Shown here: piece after piece, positions 48,253 to 56,608 of the stretch
How positions within the stretch are numbered: the stretch's first letter is position 1
Layout: every line of letters starts with the position of its first letter
Assembly (NCBI RefSeq): GCF_003575975.1
Contig: NZ_QQXK01000020.1
Coordinates: 1 to 64,000, forward strand
Reading direction: 5' to 3'
Length of the DNA stretch: 64,000 bases
Source of the DNA: Galactobacter valiniphilus
Lineage (GTDB): Bacteria > Actinomycetota > Actinomycetes > Actinomycetales > Micrococcaceae
Translations under genes and position numbers: made by a program
Notes under the pieces: generated by a model
The model's database searches: none
What the model saw: the letters and a program-made list of their open reading frames with translations, nothing else
Told to the model about the DNA's origin: nothing

Positions 48253-49098
48253 ATGAGCGAACTCATTTCCCCCGAACTGACGTTTAACGACGGAAACACG
48301 ATCCCGCAGCTGGGCTACGGCGTGTGGCAGGTCAAGGACGACGTGGCCGAGGACGTGGTGCAGCAGGCGCTGGCCGCCGGCTACCGTCACATCGATACCG
48401 CCGCGATCTACGGCAACGAGGCCGGCGTGGGCCGCGCCCTGGCCGCCACCGACGTGGCCCGCGAGGACATCTTCGTGACCACCAAGGTGTGGAACTCCGA
48501 GCAGGGCTACGAGAAGACCCTCGCCGCCTTCGAGGTCTCCATGGAGAAGCTCGGCCTCGAGACCCTCGATTGCTACCTGATCCACTGGCTCCAGCCCAAG
48601 CGCGGCACCTACGTCGACACGTGGAAGGCGCTCGTCGAGCTGCAGAAGCAGGGCCGCGTGAAGACCATCGGCGTCTGTAACTTCACCGCCGAGACCCTGG
48701 ACGAGCTGATCGAGGCCACGGGCGTCACTCCCGCCATGCTGCAGATCGAGACGCCCCCGTACTTCCCGCAGAACGAGCTGCGCGCCTACTGCGCCGACAA
48801 GGGCATCCTGCACGAGTCCTGGTCCCCGCTCGGCAACGGCTCCGGCCTGCTGGAGGAGCCCGTGCTCGCCGAGATCGGTGCGCGCATCGGCGCCACCCCG
48901 GCCCAGGTCGTCCTCGCATGGCACCGCCAGCGCGGCTCCGTGGTGATCCCCAAGTCGATCACGCCTTCGCGCATCGTGGAGAACTACGAGTCCCTCGCCG
49001 TGACGCTCTCCGACGCCGACCTGGCGCTCGTTGACGGCCTGGACAAGGGCGCCGAGGGCCGCATCGCCTCGGACCCGGCCGAGGCCGACTTCGCCTGA
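48253..49098 (+). CDS. Aldo/keto reductase
   Basis: This 281-aa NADPH-dependent reductase of the 2,5-diketo-gluconate reductase type has all four catalytic residues in context: Asp and Tyr in YRHIDTAAIYGNE, Lys in TKVWNSEQG, and His in YLIHWLQP. The NADPH-binding IPKSITPSRIVEN is present. It reduces aldehydes or ketones with a broad or unknown substrate range. A -10-like CAGGAT ends 6 nt before the ATG. A 19-bp terminator-like hairpin follows at 49142-49181. Confidence 0.92.
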   Translation: MSELISPELTFNDGNTIPQLGYGVWQVKDDVAEDVVQQALAAGYRHIDTAAIYGNEAGVGRALAATDVAREDIFVTTKVWNSEQGYEKTLAAFEVSMEKLGLETLDCYLIHWLQPKRGTYVDTWKALVELQKQGRVKTIGVCNFTAETLDELIEATGVTPAMLQIETPPYFPQNELRAYCADKGILHESWSPLGNGSGLLEEPVLAEIGARIGATPAQVVLAWHRQRGSVVIPKSITPSRIVENYESLAVTLSDADLALVDGLDKGAEGRIASDPAEADFA

Positions 49099-49141
49099 TC
49101 CTCGCCGTGCGCGGGCCACGTGGTCCGCGTCTGGCTCATCT

Positions 49142-49181
49142 GGTCCGCGGATGGCTCACCCCGGTGAGCCGTTCGCGGACC
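49142..49181 (+). terminator. Hairpin after the aldo/keto reductase gene
   Basis: The arms 49142-49160 and 49163-49181 pair at 17 of 19 positions. GGTCCGCG motifs repeat around it. Confidence 0.6.
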
Positions 49182-49280
49182 TTGTGTTTCCGGTTGTTTC
49201 CGGGCGGCCGCGCCCGAGGGGCGCGGGGCCTGGACGGCGCAACCCGACCCCGCGCCGTCGGGCATGTGCCTCCCCCTTGT

Positions 49281-49303
49281 CCGCGTACTGACCAGTAGGT
49301 CCG
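49281..49303 (+). repeat. 23-bp dispersed repeat, copy A
   Basis: This copy of CCGCGTACTGACCAGT-AGGTCCG shares 22 of 23 bases with the copy at 56476-56498 and with the inverted copy at 49409-49431. Confidence 0.75.
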
Positions 49304-49325
49304 CTCGCGGGCCCCGACTGAGGCG

Positions 49326-49387
49326 AAAATCGGACCAGGCAGCGCGCAGCGTCCTCCTGCTCACCGCGCGGCGGCTGGTCCGATTTT
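49326..49387. repeat. 13-bp inverted repeat with A/T ends between two repeat copies
   Basis: AAAATCGGACCAG (49326-49338) and CTGGTCCGATTTT (49375-49387) are perfect inverted copies with a 36-nt GC-rich loop and a T6 run. It sits centrally between the inverted CGCGTACTGACCAGT copies, like the core of a small mobile element. Confidence 0.65.
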
Positions 49388-49408
49388 TTGCTCCCGGTGG
49401 CCTAGGGC

Positions 49409-49431
49409 CGGACCGACTGGTCAGTACGCGG
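49409..49431 (-). repeat. 23-bp dispersed repeat, copy B (inverted)
   Basis: Its reverse complement, CCGCGTACTGACCAGT-CGGTCCG, is identical to the copy at 56476-56498 over all 23 bases. Confidence 0.75.
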
Positions 49432-49469
49432 TGTGTGTGGGGGGCGGAGCAGGGCCTCCAGGGACGCGA

Positions 49470-49500
49470 AAGGCCCGGAACCGATGCGGTTCCGGGCCTT
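49470..49500 (-). terminator. Terminator of tRNA-Thr
   Basis: A perfect 14-bp stem (49470-49483 with 49487-49500) with a 3-nt loop lies 8 nt past the tRNA end on the minus strand. Confidence 0.78.
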
Positions 49501-49508
49501 CGAAGTGG

Positions 49509-49581
49509 AGCCCCCTGCCAGAATCGAACTGGCGACCTTTTCATTACGAGTGAAACGCTCTACCGACTGAGCTAAGGAGGC
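49509..49581 (-). tRNA. tRNA-Thr (anticodon CGT)
   Basis: This 73-nt tRNA has acceptor GCCTCCT/AGGGGGC (one G-T pair) and a T discriminator. The anticodon stem TTTCA/TGAAA frames the loop CTCGTAA, giving CGT. Confidence 0.95.
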
Positions 49582-49687
49582 CGGTGGTCAAAAGATCACC
49601 GTTTGTGGCGTTGCGGCCACAGGAGAAAACCTTACCGGGTGCAAACCGCTTCGGTCAAAACGAGGTCACCACGCGGCGCCCGGCCCC

Positions 49688-51262
49688 TCAGCAGCGCGCG
49701 CCGGACTCCGGCAGCGTCCCCTTCACGAGGAAGGCGTCAACCGCCGCGGCGACGCACTGATTGGAGCGCCCGTAGGCCGTGTGGCCCTCTCCCTCCCACG
49801 TGAGCACGCGCGAGTTCGGCAGCTGCTTCGAGAGCGCCTCGGACCAGGCGTAAGGGGTCGCGGGATCGCCCGTGGTCCCCACGATGAGGATCGGGGCCAG
49901 ATCGGCCGAGCCCTTGATCGCGGCCGGTGCCTCCGTCTGGGCGGCGGGCCACTGCGAGCACGCGTCGTCGTAGCCCATGTAGCGGCCGAAGAACGGCGCC
50001 TTCTTCTCGAACTCCTTGCCGCGCGCGAGGATCGAGGCGGCATTGCCGTCCCCGTGCGAGTAGTCCTGGCAATTGATCGCGGTGAACGCGTCGTTCGTGT
50101 TGGAGTAGCTGCCGTCCTCGGCGCGGTCGCTCGAGAGGTCGGCGAGGGCCATGAGGTCCGTGGCGTCGCCGTCCTGGATCGCCGAGGCCAGCCCCTGCGT
50201 CACGCGCGGCGCGTTGCGCGGCTCGTAGAGCGCCAGCAGGATCGCCTGCACGGCGTCGAAGGCCGTGAACACGCGCCCGTCCTGCAGGTCCAGGGGCGAG
50301 GCTTCGAGGCCGTGCACCCACTGCGTCAGCGCCGCGCGGGCCTCGCTCGCCGTGCCCGGGAAGGGGCAGGCCCCGCCGTCCACGCAGTCCTGCAGGAACA
50401 GGTCGAGCGCGCGCTCGAAGGCCTCGGCCTGGGCACCGCCCACGGCGTCTGCGTCGAGCGAGGGGTCCATGGCCCCGTCCAGCACCAGCCGGCCCACGGT
50501 GGCGGGGAAGAGCTCCGCGAAGGTGGCACCGAGCTTGGTTCCGTAGGAGTAGCCGAGGTAGTTCAGCTTCGCGTCGCCCAAGGCGTTGCGGATGATGTCC
50601 AGGTCGCGCGCTGCATTCTTGGTGCCCAGCTGCCCCAGCAGGCCGGCGGGGGAGTTGGCCTCGCAGGCCTTGGCGTAGGCGGAGGAGTCCTGGAGGAGCT
50701 CGCCCACCTGGGCCTCGTCGGCGGGGATGGACGCGGCCGCGCGGCGCTGGTCGTTCTCCTTGCCGCTGAGGCACTTGACGGCAGTGGACTCGCCCACGCC
50801 GCGCGGGTCGAAGCCCACCACGGCGTACTCGTTCCTGACGTCCTCGCCGAAGGAGTACGCGCCGCCGTTGCGCAGGTAGGAGACGCCGGAGCCGCCGGGC
50901 CCGCCGGGGTTGATGACCAGGGACTGGCGGCCCTGGACGGCGTCGCGCTCGCGGATGAGGGCGAGCTTGATCCGCTCGCCGTCCGGTTTCTCGTAGTCGA
51001 GGGGTGCCTGGACGCTGGCGCACACGAAGCCGCCGTTGCAGTCCTCCCACGTCACCTTTTGCGCGTAGTAGCTCTCCAGCCCGGCCGGGGCGGGCGTGGC
51101 TGCCGCGTCCCCCGCGCCGTCGGACGCCGAGGGCTGGGACGTGCCGGGCAGCGTGCAGCTGGCCAACAAGAGCCCGACGGCGGCCAGGCCGGCCGCGAGC
51201 GCCCGGAACGGGCGGCGCGGGGCACGGGAAGGACGGGCGGACGCTGAGCGCGGGGGTGTCAC
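49688..51262 (-). CDS. Lipoprotein alpha/beta hydrolase (S33 family, tripeptidyl-aminopeptidase-like)
   Basis: This 524-aa exported enzyme has a lipobox LLLASC (Cys at about 36), so it is probably lipid-anchored outside the membrane. The oxyanion region NPGGPGGSG, nucleophile GYSYGTKLG, acid VGTTGDPATP and His EGEGHTAYG fit Tap-type peptidases of family S33 with the TAP-like C-terminal domain. It would release short peptides or amino acids from extracellular substrates. The GTG start overlaps the holB stop, so it is the last gene of the tmk-holB unit. Confidence 0.9.
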   Translation of the reverse strand: MTPPRSASARPSRAPRRPFRALAAGLAAVGLLLASCTLPGTSQPSASDGAGDAAATPAPAGLESYYAQKVTWEDCNGGFVCASVQAPLDYEKPDGERIKLALIRERDAVQGRQSLVINPGGPGGSGVSYLRNGGAYSFGEDVRNEYAVVGFDPRGVGESTAVKCLSGKENDQRRAAASIPADEAQVGELLQDSSAYAKACEANSPAGLLGQLGTKNAARDLDIIRNALGDAKLNYLGYSYGTKLGATFAELFPATVGRLVLDGAMDPSLDADAVGGAQAEAFERALDLFLQDCVDGGACPFPGTASEARAALTQWVHGLEASPLDLQDGRVFTAFDAVQAILLALYEPRNAPRVTQGLASAIQDGDATDLMALADLSSDRAEDGSYSNTNDAFTAINCQDYSHGDGNAASILARGKEFEKKAPFFGRYMGYDDACSQWPAAQTEAPAAIKGSADLAPILIVGTTGDPATPYAWSEALSKQLPNSRVLTWEGEGHTAYGRSNQCVAAAVDAFLVKGTLPESGARC

Positions 51263-52425
51263 GAGGTGGCTCCGTTACGGGGCGAGGCGATGAGGGAGGT
51301 CATGAGCGATTCGAGCGCCAGCAGCGCCTGCACGTTGCCGATGATGCGGCGGCGGGCCACGGCGATGGCGTCGATCGCGGCGAGGGAGTGCGCGGCGGAG
51401 GTGCCGGCGGCGTAGCGCCGCAGCGGCTCGCCGAGGTGCTCGTTCACGAGCTCCTGCGCGGTCCCGAGCTGCAGGGTCAGCGTGTCGCGGAAGAAGGTCG
51501 TGAGGTCGATCAGGGCGCGGTCGATCGCGTCCGTGGTGCCGCGGCGGGCGCGACGCTTGGCGGCGTCGGCGAGGCCCTTGAAGTGGCTGCGCAGCTGCGG
51601 CGGGATGGCCTCCTCCGGCGCGAGGCCGAGCTGGGCGCGCAGCCGCGCCTCGTCGGCCTGCTCACGCGAGGAGGCCTCGGACTCCGCCTCGGCCGTGGTG
51701 AGCTCGAGGAAGCGGGCGGCGGCCTCCATCGCGGCGGGAAGCGTGGGCAGGTGCAACGGCAGCGCCACGACCTGCTCGCGGCGCGTGCGGGCGCCCTCGT
51801 CGCGGGCGAGGCGCCTGGCCACGCCGATGTGCCCCTGCGAGACGCGCGCGGCAAAGGCCGCCTGCTCGGGCGTCAGCCCGTCGCGGCGCACCAGCAGCTC
51901 GGTGACGGAGGCGGTGTCTGGCACGCGCAGGCTCACGCCGCGGCAGCGGGAGCGGATGGTGACGAGGACGTCGGCGGGGGAGGGCGCGCACAGGATCCAG
52001 ACCGTGTGCGGCGGCGGCTCCTCGATGGCCTTGAGCAGCACGTTGGTGGTGCGCTCGGTCATGCGGTCTGCGTCTTCGATGACGATGATGCGCCAGTCGC
52101 CGCGCGAGGGCTTGTCTTGTGCCTTGCCGATCAGCTCGCGCACATCGGCGATGGCGTAGCTGACGTTTTCGGTGCTGATCATGGCGACGTCGGGGTGGGC
52201 GCCGCCGAGCACCAGCCGGCAGGCCTCGCATACGCCGCAGCCGCGGGGCTGCTCGGCCGGCGCCTCGCATTCGAGCGCGGCGGCGAAGGCGCGCGCGGCG
52301 TTGCTGCGGCCCGAGCCGGGCGGGCCGGTGAAGAGCCACGCATGCGTGGGGTTGCCCAGCTGGGCCGTCTTGGTGAGCGTGGCGACCGTGCCCTCCTGCC
52401 CCGGCAGATCGTCCCAGACGCTCAT
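51259..52425 (-). CDS. holB: DNA polymerase III subunit delta'
   Basis: This 388-aa clamp-loader subunit has an AAA+ fold. The P-loop reads GPPGSGRSN (Lys to Arg, so ATP hydrolysis is unlikely, as expected for delta'). It has the zinc-binding cysteines in CGVCEAC, DADRMTERTTNVLLKAIEEPP, and the sensor region SRCR. The ATG at 52425 overlaps the tmk stop as ATGA. The tmk-holB order is conserved in Actinobacteria, which supports the call. Confidence 0.92.
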   Translation of the reverse strand: MSVWDDLPGQEGTVATLTKTAQLGNPTHAWLFTGPPGSGRSNAARAFAAALECEAPAEQPRGCGVCEACRLVLGGAHPDVAMISTENVSYAIADVRELIGKAQDKPSRGDWRIIVIEDADRMTERTTNVLLKAIEEPPPHTVWILCAPSPADVLVTIRSRCRGVSLRVPDTASVTELLVRRDGLTPEQAAFAARVSQGHIGVARRLARDEGARTRREQVVALPLHLPTLPAAMEAAARFLELTTAEAESEASSREQADEARLRAQLGLAPEEAIPPQLRSHFKGLADAAKRRARRGTTDAIDRALIDLTTFFRDTLTLQLGTAQELVNEHLGEPLRRYAAGTSAAHSLAAIDAIAVARRRIIGNVQALLALESLMTSLIASPRNGATS

Positions 52426-53120
52426 CGGGCGCTCCCGGCCGCCGCCTCGGCGCGCGTGCGGCGCAGCGTGGTGACGGCGTCGGTGATCCGCGCGGTGATC
52501 TCGTCCTGGGACAGGGTCGCGTCGATGACCACGAATCGCTCGGGCGCGGCGGCCGCGAGCTGCAAGAAGGCCTCGCGGATGGAGGCGTGCCACGCATCGG
52601 GTTCGGATTCGAGGCGGTCCTCGTCGCGGCGCCCGGCGGTGCGCCGTGCCCGGCCGTCCTCGGGGGAGATGTCCAGCAGGAAGGTCAGGTCGGGGGAGAG
52701 CCCGCCGGTCGCGAAGCGGTTGAGCTCGGAGACCTCGTCCAGCCCCAGATCGCGGCCGAAGCCCTGATAGGCGAGCGAGGAGTCGACGAAGCGATCGCAG
52801 ACCACCACGTCGCCGCGGCGCAGGGCCGGGCGGATGACCTGGTCCACGTGGGAGGCGCGGGCCGTCGCGTAGAGCAGCGCCTCGGTGCGGGCGTCGATGG
52901 GGCCATGCCCGTGCTCCAAGACCAGGGAGCGCAGCGTCTCTGCGAGCGGGGTGCCGCCGGGCTCGCGGGTGCGCACCACGCGCTCACCGGCGCTCACGAG
53001 GGCCGTGGTCAGGCGCGCGGCCTGCGTGGACTTGCCTGAGCCGTCGCCGCCCTCGAAGGTCACGAAGAGACCGGGGCCCGACTCGGGGGCGGTGGGGGTG
53101 GCAGGCGGGAAAGAACTCAC
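52422..53120 (-). CDS. tmk: Thymidylate kinase
   Basis: This 232-aa enzyme phosphorylates dTMP to dTDP. P-loop EGGDGSGKSTQ, the TREPGGTPLAE motif, CDRFVDSSLAYQG and the LID region around GRARRTAGRRDEDR are present. The GTG at 53120 is preferred because a -10 box TACGCT ends 6 nt upstream. This gives a short Pro-rich N terminus (SSFPPATPTAPES) before the P-loop. It heads the tmk-holB-peptidase operon. Confidence 0.93.
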   Translation of the reverse strand: MSSFPPATPTAPESGPGLFVTFEGGDGSGKSTQAARLTTALVSAGERVVRTREPGGTPLAETLRSLVLEHGHGPIDARTEALLYATARASHVDQVIRPALRRGDVVVCDRFVDSSLAYQGFGRDLGLDEVSELNRFATGGLSPDLTFLLDISPEDGRARRTAGRRDEDRLESEPDAWHASIREAFLQLAAAAPERFVVIDATLSQDEITARITDAVTTLRRTRAEAAAGSAR

Positions 53121-53126
53121 CTCCCC

Positions 53127-53132
53127 AGCGTA
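53127..53132 (-). promoter_or_regulatory. -10 box of tmk (leaderless)
   Basis: On the minus strand TACGCT ends 6 nt before the GTG at 53120. Confidence 0.55.
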
Positions 53133-53162
53133 ACGGGCCACCCCGCGCGCTAGCGGCGGTCC

Positions 53163-53168
53163 TAGGCT
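53163..53168 (+). promoter_or_regulatory. -10 box of the PLP-enzyme gene (leaderless)
   Basis: TAGGCT ends 6 nt before the ATG at 53175. It is also directly followed by a GTG at 53169, too close to serve as the start. Confidence 0.6.
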
Positions 53169-53174
53169 GTGCGC

Positions 53175-54338
53175 ATGAGCTCTGCCGACTCTTCCTCCCT
53201 GCACCCGAGTACGGTCGTCGTGGCCCTGTGCCGCCCCGAGCGAAACGCGGATGCGCCACTGAATCCGCCCATTGTTCTCTCGTCCACGTTCGTGGGGGAC
53301 GGGGCTCCAGCTCCGGGGGATCGGGTCTATGCGCGGTACACGAACCCGAGCTGGGAGCCGCTCGAGGAGGCCGTCGCCGAGCTGGAGGGTTCGGATCATC
53401 CGGCCCTGGCCTACGCCTCCGGCATGGCGGCCGTGAGCGCCGCCTTCTCGCTCGTGCCGATCGGCGGCACGGTGGTGGTCCCCGCCTCGGCCTACAACGG
53501 AACGGTGGGGCTGGCCCGCACCCTGGCCGAGGACGGCGCCCTGAGCGTGCGCGAGGTGGATCCCGCCAACACGGAGGACGTCATCGCGGCCCTGCCCGGC
53601 GCGGATCTGCTGTGGCTCGAGTCGCCCACCAACCCGCTCCTCGACGTCGCCGACGTCCCCGCGCTGGTCGCGGCCGCCAAGCAGCACGGCGTGCTCGTGG
53701 TGGTGGACAACACCTTCAGCACCCCGCTGCGTCAGCGCCCGCTGGAGCTGGGCGCCGACGTGGTGGTTCACTCCGCCACGAAGTTCATCGCTGGCCACTC
53801 CGATGTGCTCATGGGTCTCGTGGTCGTCGCCGACGGCGCCCTGCGGACCAGGCTGGCCGGGCGCCGCACCCTCGCCGGCTCGGTGCCCGGCCCCTTCGAG
53901 GCGTGGCTGGCCCTGCGCGGCCTGCGCACCATGGCCCTGCGCCTGGATCGCGCCGAGGCGAGCGCCGCCGAGCTCGCGGCCCGGCTCGAGGCCGAGTCGG
54001 CGCTGTCCCGCGTGCGGTATCCGGGCCTGGCCTCTCACCCGCATCACGCGCGCGCCGCGGCCCAGATGAGCGGCTTCGGCGCCGTGATCTCCATCGAGTT
54101 CGAGGGCGGCGAGGACGCGGCGGTGCGCTTTGTCCGCGGGCTCGATCTGTTCACCCCGGCCACGAGCCTGGGCGGCGTCGAGTCGCTCGTGGAGCGCCGC
54201 CGTCGCCACCCGGGCGAGCCGGAGGCCGTGCCGGTGAGCCTCGTGCGCCTGAGCATCGGCATCGAGCACGTGGAGGATCTCTGGGCGGATCTGCAGCGGG
54301 GCCTGCGCGCCGCCGCCGGGACCGCGGGCGCGGCCTGA
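53175..54338 (+). CDS. metB: Cystathionine gamma-synthase/lyase family PLP enzyme
   Basis: This 387-aa enzyme is of the Cys/Met-metabolism PLP family. The PLP-binding Lys lies in HSATKFIAGHSDV. YARYTNPSWEPLE, YASGMAAVSA, SPTNPLLDVAD and VVDNTFSTP match the family throughout. It could act as cystathionine gamma-synthase (methionine synthesis), a lyase, or methionine gamma-lyase, and the sequence does not decide. The ATG at 53175 follows a -10 TAGGCT by 6 nt. The DUF2516 gene follows after 13 nt with its own -10 box. Confidence 0.85.
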   Translation: MSSADSSSLHPSTVVVALCRPERNADAPLNPPIVLSSTFVGDGAPAPGDRVYARYTNPSWEPLEEAVAELEGSDHPALAYASGMAAVSAAFSLVPIGGTVVVPASAYNGTVGLARTLAEDGALSVREVDPANTEDVIAALPGADLLWLESPTNPLLDVADVPALVAAAKQHGVLVVVDNTFSTPLRQRPLELGADVVVHSATKFIAGHSDVLMGLVVVADGALRTRLAGRRTLAGSVPGPFEAWLALRGLRTMALRLDRAEASAAELAARLEAESALSRVRYPGLASHPHHARAAAQMSGFGAVISIEFEGGEDAAVRFVRGLDLFTPATSLGGVESLVERRRRHPGEPEAVPVSLVRLSIGIEHVEDLWADLQRGLRAAAGTAGAA

Positions 54339-54339
54339 C

Positions 54340-54345
54340 TAGACT
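54340..54345 (+). promoter_or_regulatory. -10 box of the DUF2516 gene (leaderless)
   Basis: TAGACT ends 6 nt before the ATG at 54352. Confidence 0.62.
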
Positions 54346-54351
54346 GACGGC

Positions 54352-54654
54352 ATGATGATTGCTCAGATCGCCAGCTTCTGGCTCTACATGGCTGCCGGCG
54401 TGGTGGTTGCCGTGATCAGCGTGTGGGCCCTGGTCGATTGCCTGCGCCGCCCGGCCGCGAACTTCCCGGCCATGGGCAAGCTGAGCAAGCCGGCCTGGAT
54501 GGGCATCACGGGCGTCGCCGCGATCGTCTCGGCGGTCGGCGTCATCTTCATGTCGCCGAGTTCCATCTTCATGATCGCCGCCGCCGTGGGCGCCGGCGTC
54601 TACCTGGCCGACGTCAAGCCGGCCGTCTCCGGCAAGGGGAGCAGCTGGTACTGA
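54352..54654 (+). CDS. DUF2516 family membrane protein
   Basis: This 100-aa protein has an N-terminal helix (about 8-28), then WALVDCLRRPAANFPAMGKLSKPAW, which is typical of DUF2516, then one or two further helices (about 50-83). The C terminus is GKGSSWY. The family is restricted mainly to Actinobacteria and has no assigned function. The start is fixed by a TAGACT -10 box 6 nt upstream. Confidence 0.88.
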   Translation: MMIAQIASFWLYMAAGVVVAVISVWALVDCLRRPAANFPAMGKLSKPAWMGITGVAAIVSAVGVIFMSPSSIFMIAAAVGAGVYLADVKPAVSGKGSSWY

Positions 54655-54689
54655 GCCGCGGAGGCCCGCGCCTCACCGAAGACACCCGC

Positions 54690-54721
54690 GAGGGGCCGCA
54701 CCGGGCACGGTGCGGCCCCTC
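54690..54721 (+). terminator. Terminator of the DUF2516 gene
   Basis: A perfect 14-bp stem (54690-54703 with 54708-54721) with loop GGCA lies 35 nt past the stop in the convergent gap. Confidence 0.75.
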
Positions 54722-54780
54722 GTACGTTGCTTGAAGGTTGCACGACGGCGGGTGGTTGCCTGGTGTGCGGGCGCCCCCTT

Positions 54781-55587
54781 TCAGGGCGCCACGGCCTCCC
54801 ACGCGAAGGTGAGCTCGCCCTGCCGCCAGCGGTGATCGTCGTCGAGCACGGCCCATCCGGCCGCCTTCAGGCGGGCGGCCATGAAGCGCCATCGCTGGCG
54901 CAGGCCGAAGGGGGCCACGGCGGTGGAGGCCGCCCACTCGGCGTCCATGGCCTTGAAGAGGGCGTGCACCCTTTCGCCGGGGACGTTGCGGTGGATGAGC
55001 GCCTTGGGCAGGCGCTCGGCCAGATCGGAGGGCGCCTCGAGCGAGGCGAGCTGCGTTGCGAGGGTGAGGGTGCGCGGGCCGGAGGCGTCCAGGCCCACCC
55101 AGGCGGCGCGGCGCCCGAGCTCGTCGCAGGTTCCCTCCACGACGAGGCCGCCGGGAGCCAGGCGGGAGGTGAGCCGTTCCCAGATCTCCGGCACGTCGGC
55201 CTCTTGGTACTGGCGCAGGACATTGAAGAGACGGATCACGGCGGGACGCTCGGCCGTGGGCACCTCGAAGCCGCCGTGGGCGAAGCTCAGGCCCTCGCGG
55301 GCGGCGCGGGAGGCCTCGCGCACGCGTTCGGGATCGATCTCGAGACCCGTGACCCTGGCGCGCGGGTTGAGGGCGCGCACCCGCTCGAAGAGCTCAACGG
55401 TCGTGACGGGCGCGGCGCCGAAGCCCAGATCCACCAACAGCGGCGAACCGTGCCGCAGCGCGGAGGCGTGGGAGGCGAGGAGCCAGCGGTCCACGCGGCG
55501 CATGCGCTGGGTGTGGGTGGTGCCGCGCGTGGGGTTGCCCTGGGGGCCTCGCGCCGACGCGCTGAAACCCTTCGCCTTGTGCACCAC
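54781..55587 (-). CDS. Class I SAM-dependent methyltransferase
   Basis: This 268-aa protein has a Rossmann-type SAM-binding motif I LLVDLGFGAAPVTTVELFE, motif II TGLEIDPERVREAS, and VVEGTCDELGRRAAWVGLD. The N terminus carries a basic segment THTQRMRRVDRWL. The substrate is unknown. The GTG at 55587 is the likely start because a TAGACT -10 box ends 7 nt upstream on the minus strand. It is convergent with DUF2516 and divergent from gpmA. Confidence 0.82.
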   Translation of the reverse strand: MVHKAKGFSASARGPQGNPTRGTTHTQRMRRVDRWLLASHASALRHGSPLLVDLGFGAAPVTTVELFERVRALNPRARVTGLEIDPERVREASRAAREGLSFAHGGFEVPTAERPAVIRLFNVLRQYQEADVPEIWERLTSRLAPGGLVVEGTCDELGRRAAWVGLDASGPRTLTLATQLASLEAPSDLAERLPKALIHRNVPGERVHALFKAMDAEWAASTAVAPFGLRQRWRFMAARLKAAGWAVLDDDHRWRQGELTFAWEAVAP

Positions 55588-55594
55588 GAGGGAC

Positions 55595-55600
55595 AGTCTA
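55595..55600 (-). promoter_or_regulatory. -10 box of the methyltransferase gene (leaderless)
   Basis: On the minus strand TAGACT ends 7 nt before the GTG at 55587. Confidence 0.55.
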
Positions 55601-55640
55601 GTGGCGCGTCACGTGGGCCCCGGGGCGGCGGCGCACTGAA

Positions 55641-55646
55641 TAGACT
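55641..55646 (+). promoter_or_regulatory. -10 box of gpmA (leaderless)
   Basis: TAGACT ends 6 nt before the ATG at 55653. Confidence 0.62.
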
Positions 55647-55652
55647 GGGGGC

Positions 55653-56399
55653 ATGACCCACACGCTGATCCTGCTCCGCCACGGCCAGAGCGAATGGAAC
55701 CAGAAGAACCTGTTCACCGGTTGGGTGGACGTGAAGCTGACGGAGCAGGGCCGCGAGGAGGCCCGCCGCGGCGGCGCCATGCTGCGCGAGTCCGGCCTGC
55801 TGCCCGACGTCCTGCACACCTCCCTGCTGTCCCGCGCCATCCTCACCGCCAACCTGGCGCTGGAGGAGGCCGACCGCCTGTGGATCCCGGTGGATCGCAG
55901 CTGGCGCCTGAACGAGCGCCACTACGGCGCCCTGCAGGGCAAGGACAAGACCCAGGTCCGCGACGAGTTCGGCGAGGACCAGTTCATGGTCTGGCGCCGC
56001 TCCTACGATGTGCCGCCGCCGGCCCTGGCCGACGACGATCAGTACTCGCAGATCGGCGACCCGCGCTACGCGGCGCTCGGCGAGGACGCCCCGCGCACCG
56101 AGTGCCTCAAGGACGTGCTCGAGCGCATGCTCCCGTACTGGGAGGGCTCCATCAAGGAAGACCTGCGCCAGGGCAAGACGGTCCTGGTCACGGCCCACGG
56201 CAACTCGCTGCGCGCCCTGGTGAAGCACCTGGACGGCATCTCCGACGAGGACATCGCCGCGCTGAACATCCCCACGGGCATCCCGCTCGTGTACGAGCTG
56301 GACGAGAACTTCCAGCCCACCGTGCCGGGTGGTCGCTACCTGGATCCGGAGGCCGCCGCGGCCAACGCCGCCGCCGTCGCCAACCAGGGCAAGGCCTGA
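55653..56399 (+). CDS. gpmA: 2,3-bisphosphoglycerate-dependent phosphoglycerate mutase
   Basis: This 248-aa glycolytic enzyme interconverts 3- and 2-phosphoglycerate. The phosphohistidine motif [34 protein letters not shown] and [11 protein letters not shown] are intact, and length matches the family. It is leaderless by the position of TAGACT, and a 19-bp palindrome (56404-56444) begins 5 nt after the stop. Confidence 0.96.
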   Translation: MTHTLILLRHGQSEWNQKNLFTGWVDVKLTEQGREEARRGGAMLRESGLLPDVLHTSLLSRAILTANLALEEADRLWIPVDRSWRLNERHYGALQGKDKTQVRDEFGEDQFMVWRRSYDVPPPALADDDQYSQIGDPRYAALGEDAPRTECLKDVLERMLPYWEGSIKEDLRQGKTVLVTAHGNSLRALVKHLDGISDEDIAALNIPTGIPLVYELDENFQPTVPGGRYLDPEAAAANAAAVANQGKA

Positions 56400-56403
56400 T
56401 CCA

Positions 56404-56444
56404 GGTGCCCGACGGCGGGTGGTGACCACCCGCCGTCGGGCACC
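56404..56444. repeat. 19-bp perfect palindrome, best member of the dispersed REP-like family
   Basis: GGTGCCCGACGGCGGGTGG (56404-56422) is inverted at 56426-56444 around TGA. Its core recurs singly at many other intergenic sites in the window. It may double as the gpmA terminator. Confidence 0.85.
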
Positions 56445-56475
56445 GCACCCGGGCCCACCAGCCTTCCTACCTTGT

Positions 56476-56498
56476 CCGCGTACTGACCAGTCGGTCCG
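56476..56498 (+). repeat. 23-bp dispersed repeat, copy C
   Basis: CCGCGTACTGACCAGT-CGGTCCG is preceded by CTTGT as in copy A at 49281. It lies between the gpmA palindrome and the phoU terminator. Confidence 0.75.
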
Positions 56499-56540
56499 CA
56501 CGCGGCACCGAAGGGCGCTGGTTTTCGGACCACAGCACAA

Positions 56541-56586
56541 CGCCACGAGGGCGGCTCCCCCCAACAGGGGAGCCGCCCTCGTGGCG
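56541..56586. terminator. Bidirectional terminator between gpmA and phoU
   Basis: A perfect 20-bp stem (56541-56560 with 56567-56586) with loop CCAACA lies in the convergent gap, 22 nt from the phoU stop. Confidence 0.8.
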
Positions 56587-56608
56587 TCGCTAGCGTTCTA
56601 GGACGCGA

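Larger units (their letters stand above)
49099..49508. other. Gene-free, repeat-rich stretch after the aldo/keto reductase
   Basis: These 410 bases hold no gene. They contain a 19-bp hairpin (49142-49181), a copy of the dispersed palindrome (49251-49270), a CGCGTACTGACCAGT repeat in plus (49281-49303) and minus (49409-49431) orientation, a 13-bp T-tailed hairpin (49326-49387) between these two, and the tRNA-Thr terminator (49470-49500). Confidence 0.65.
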
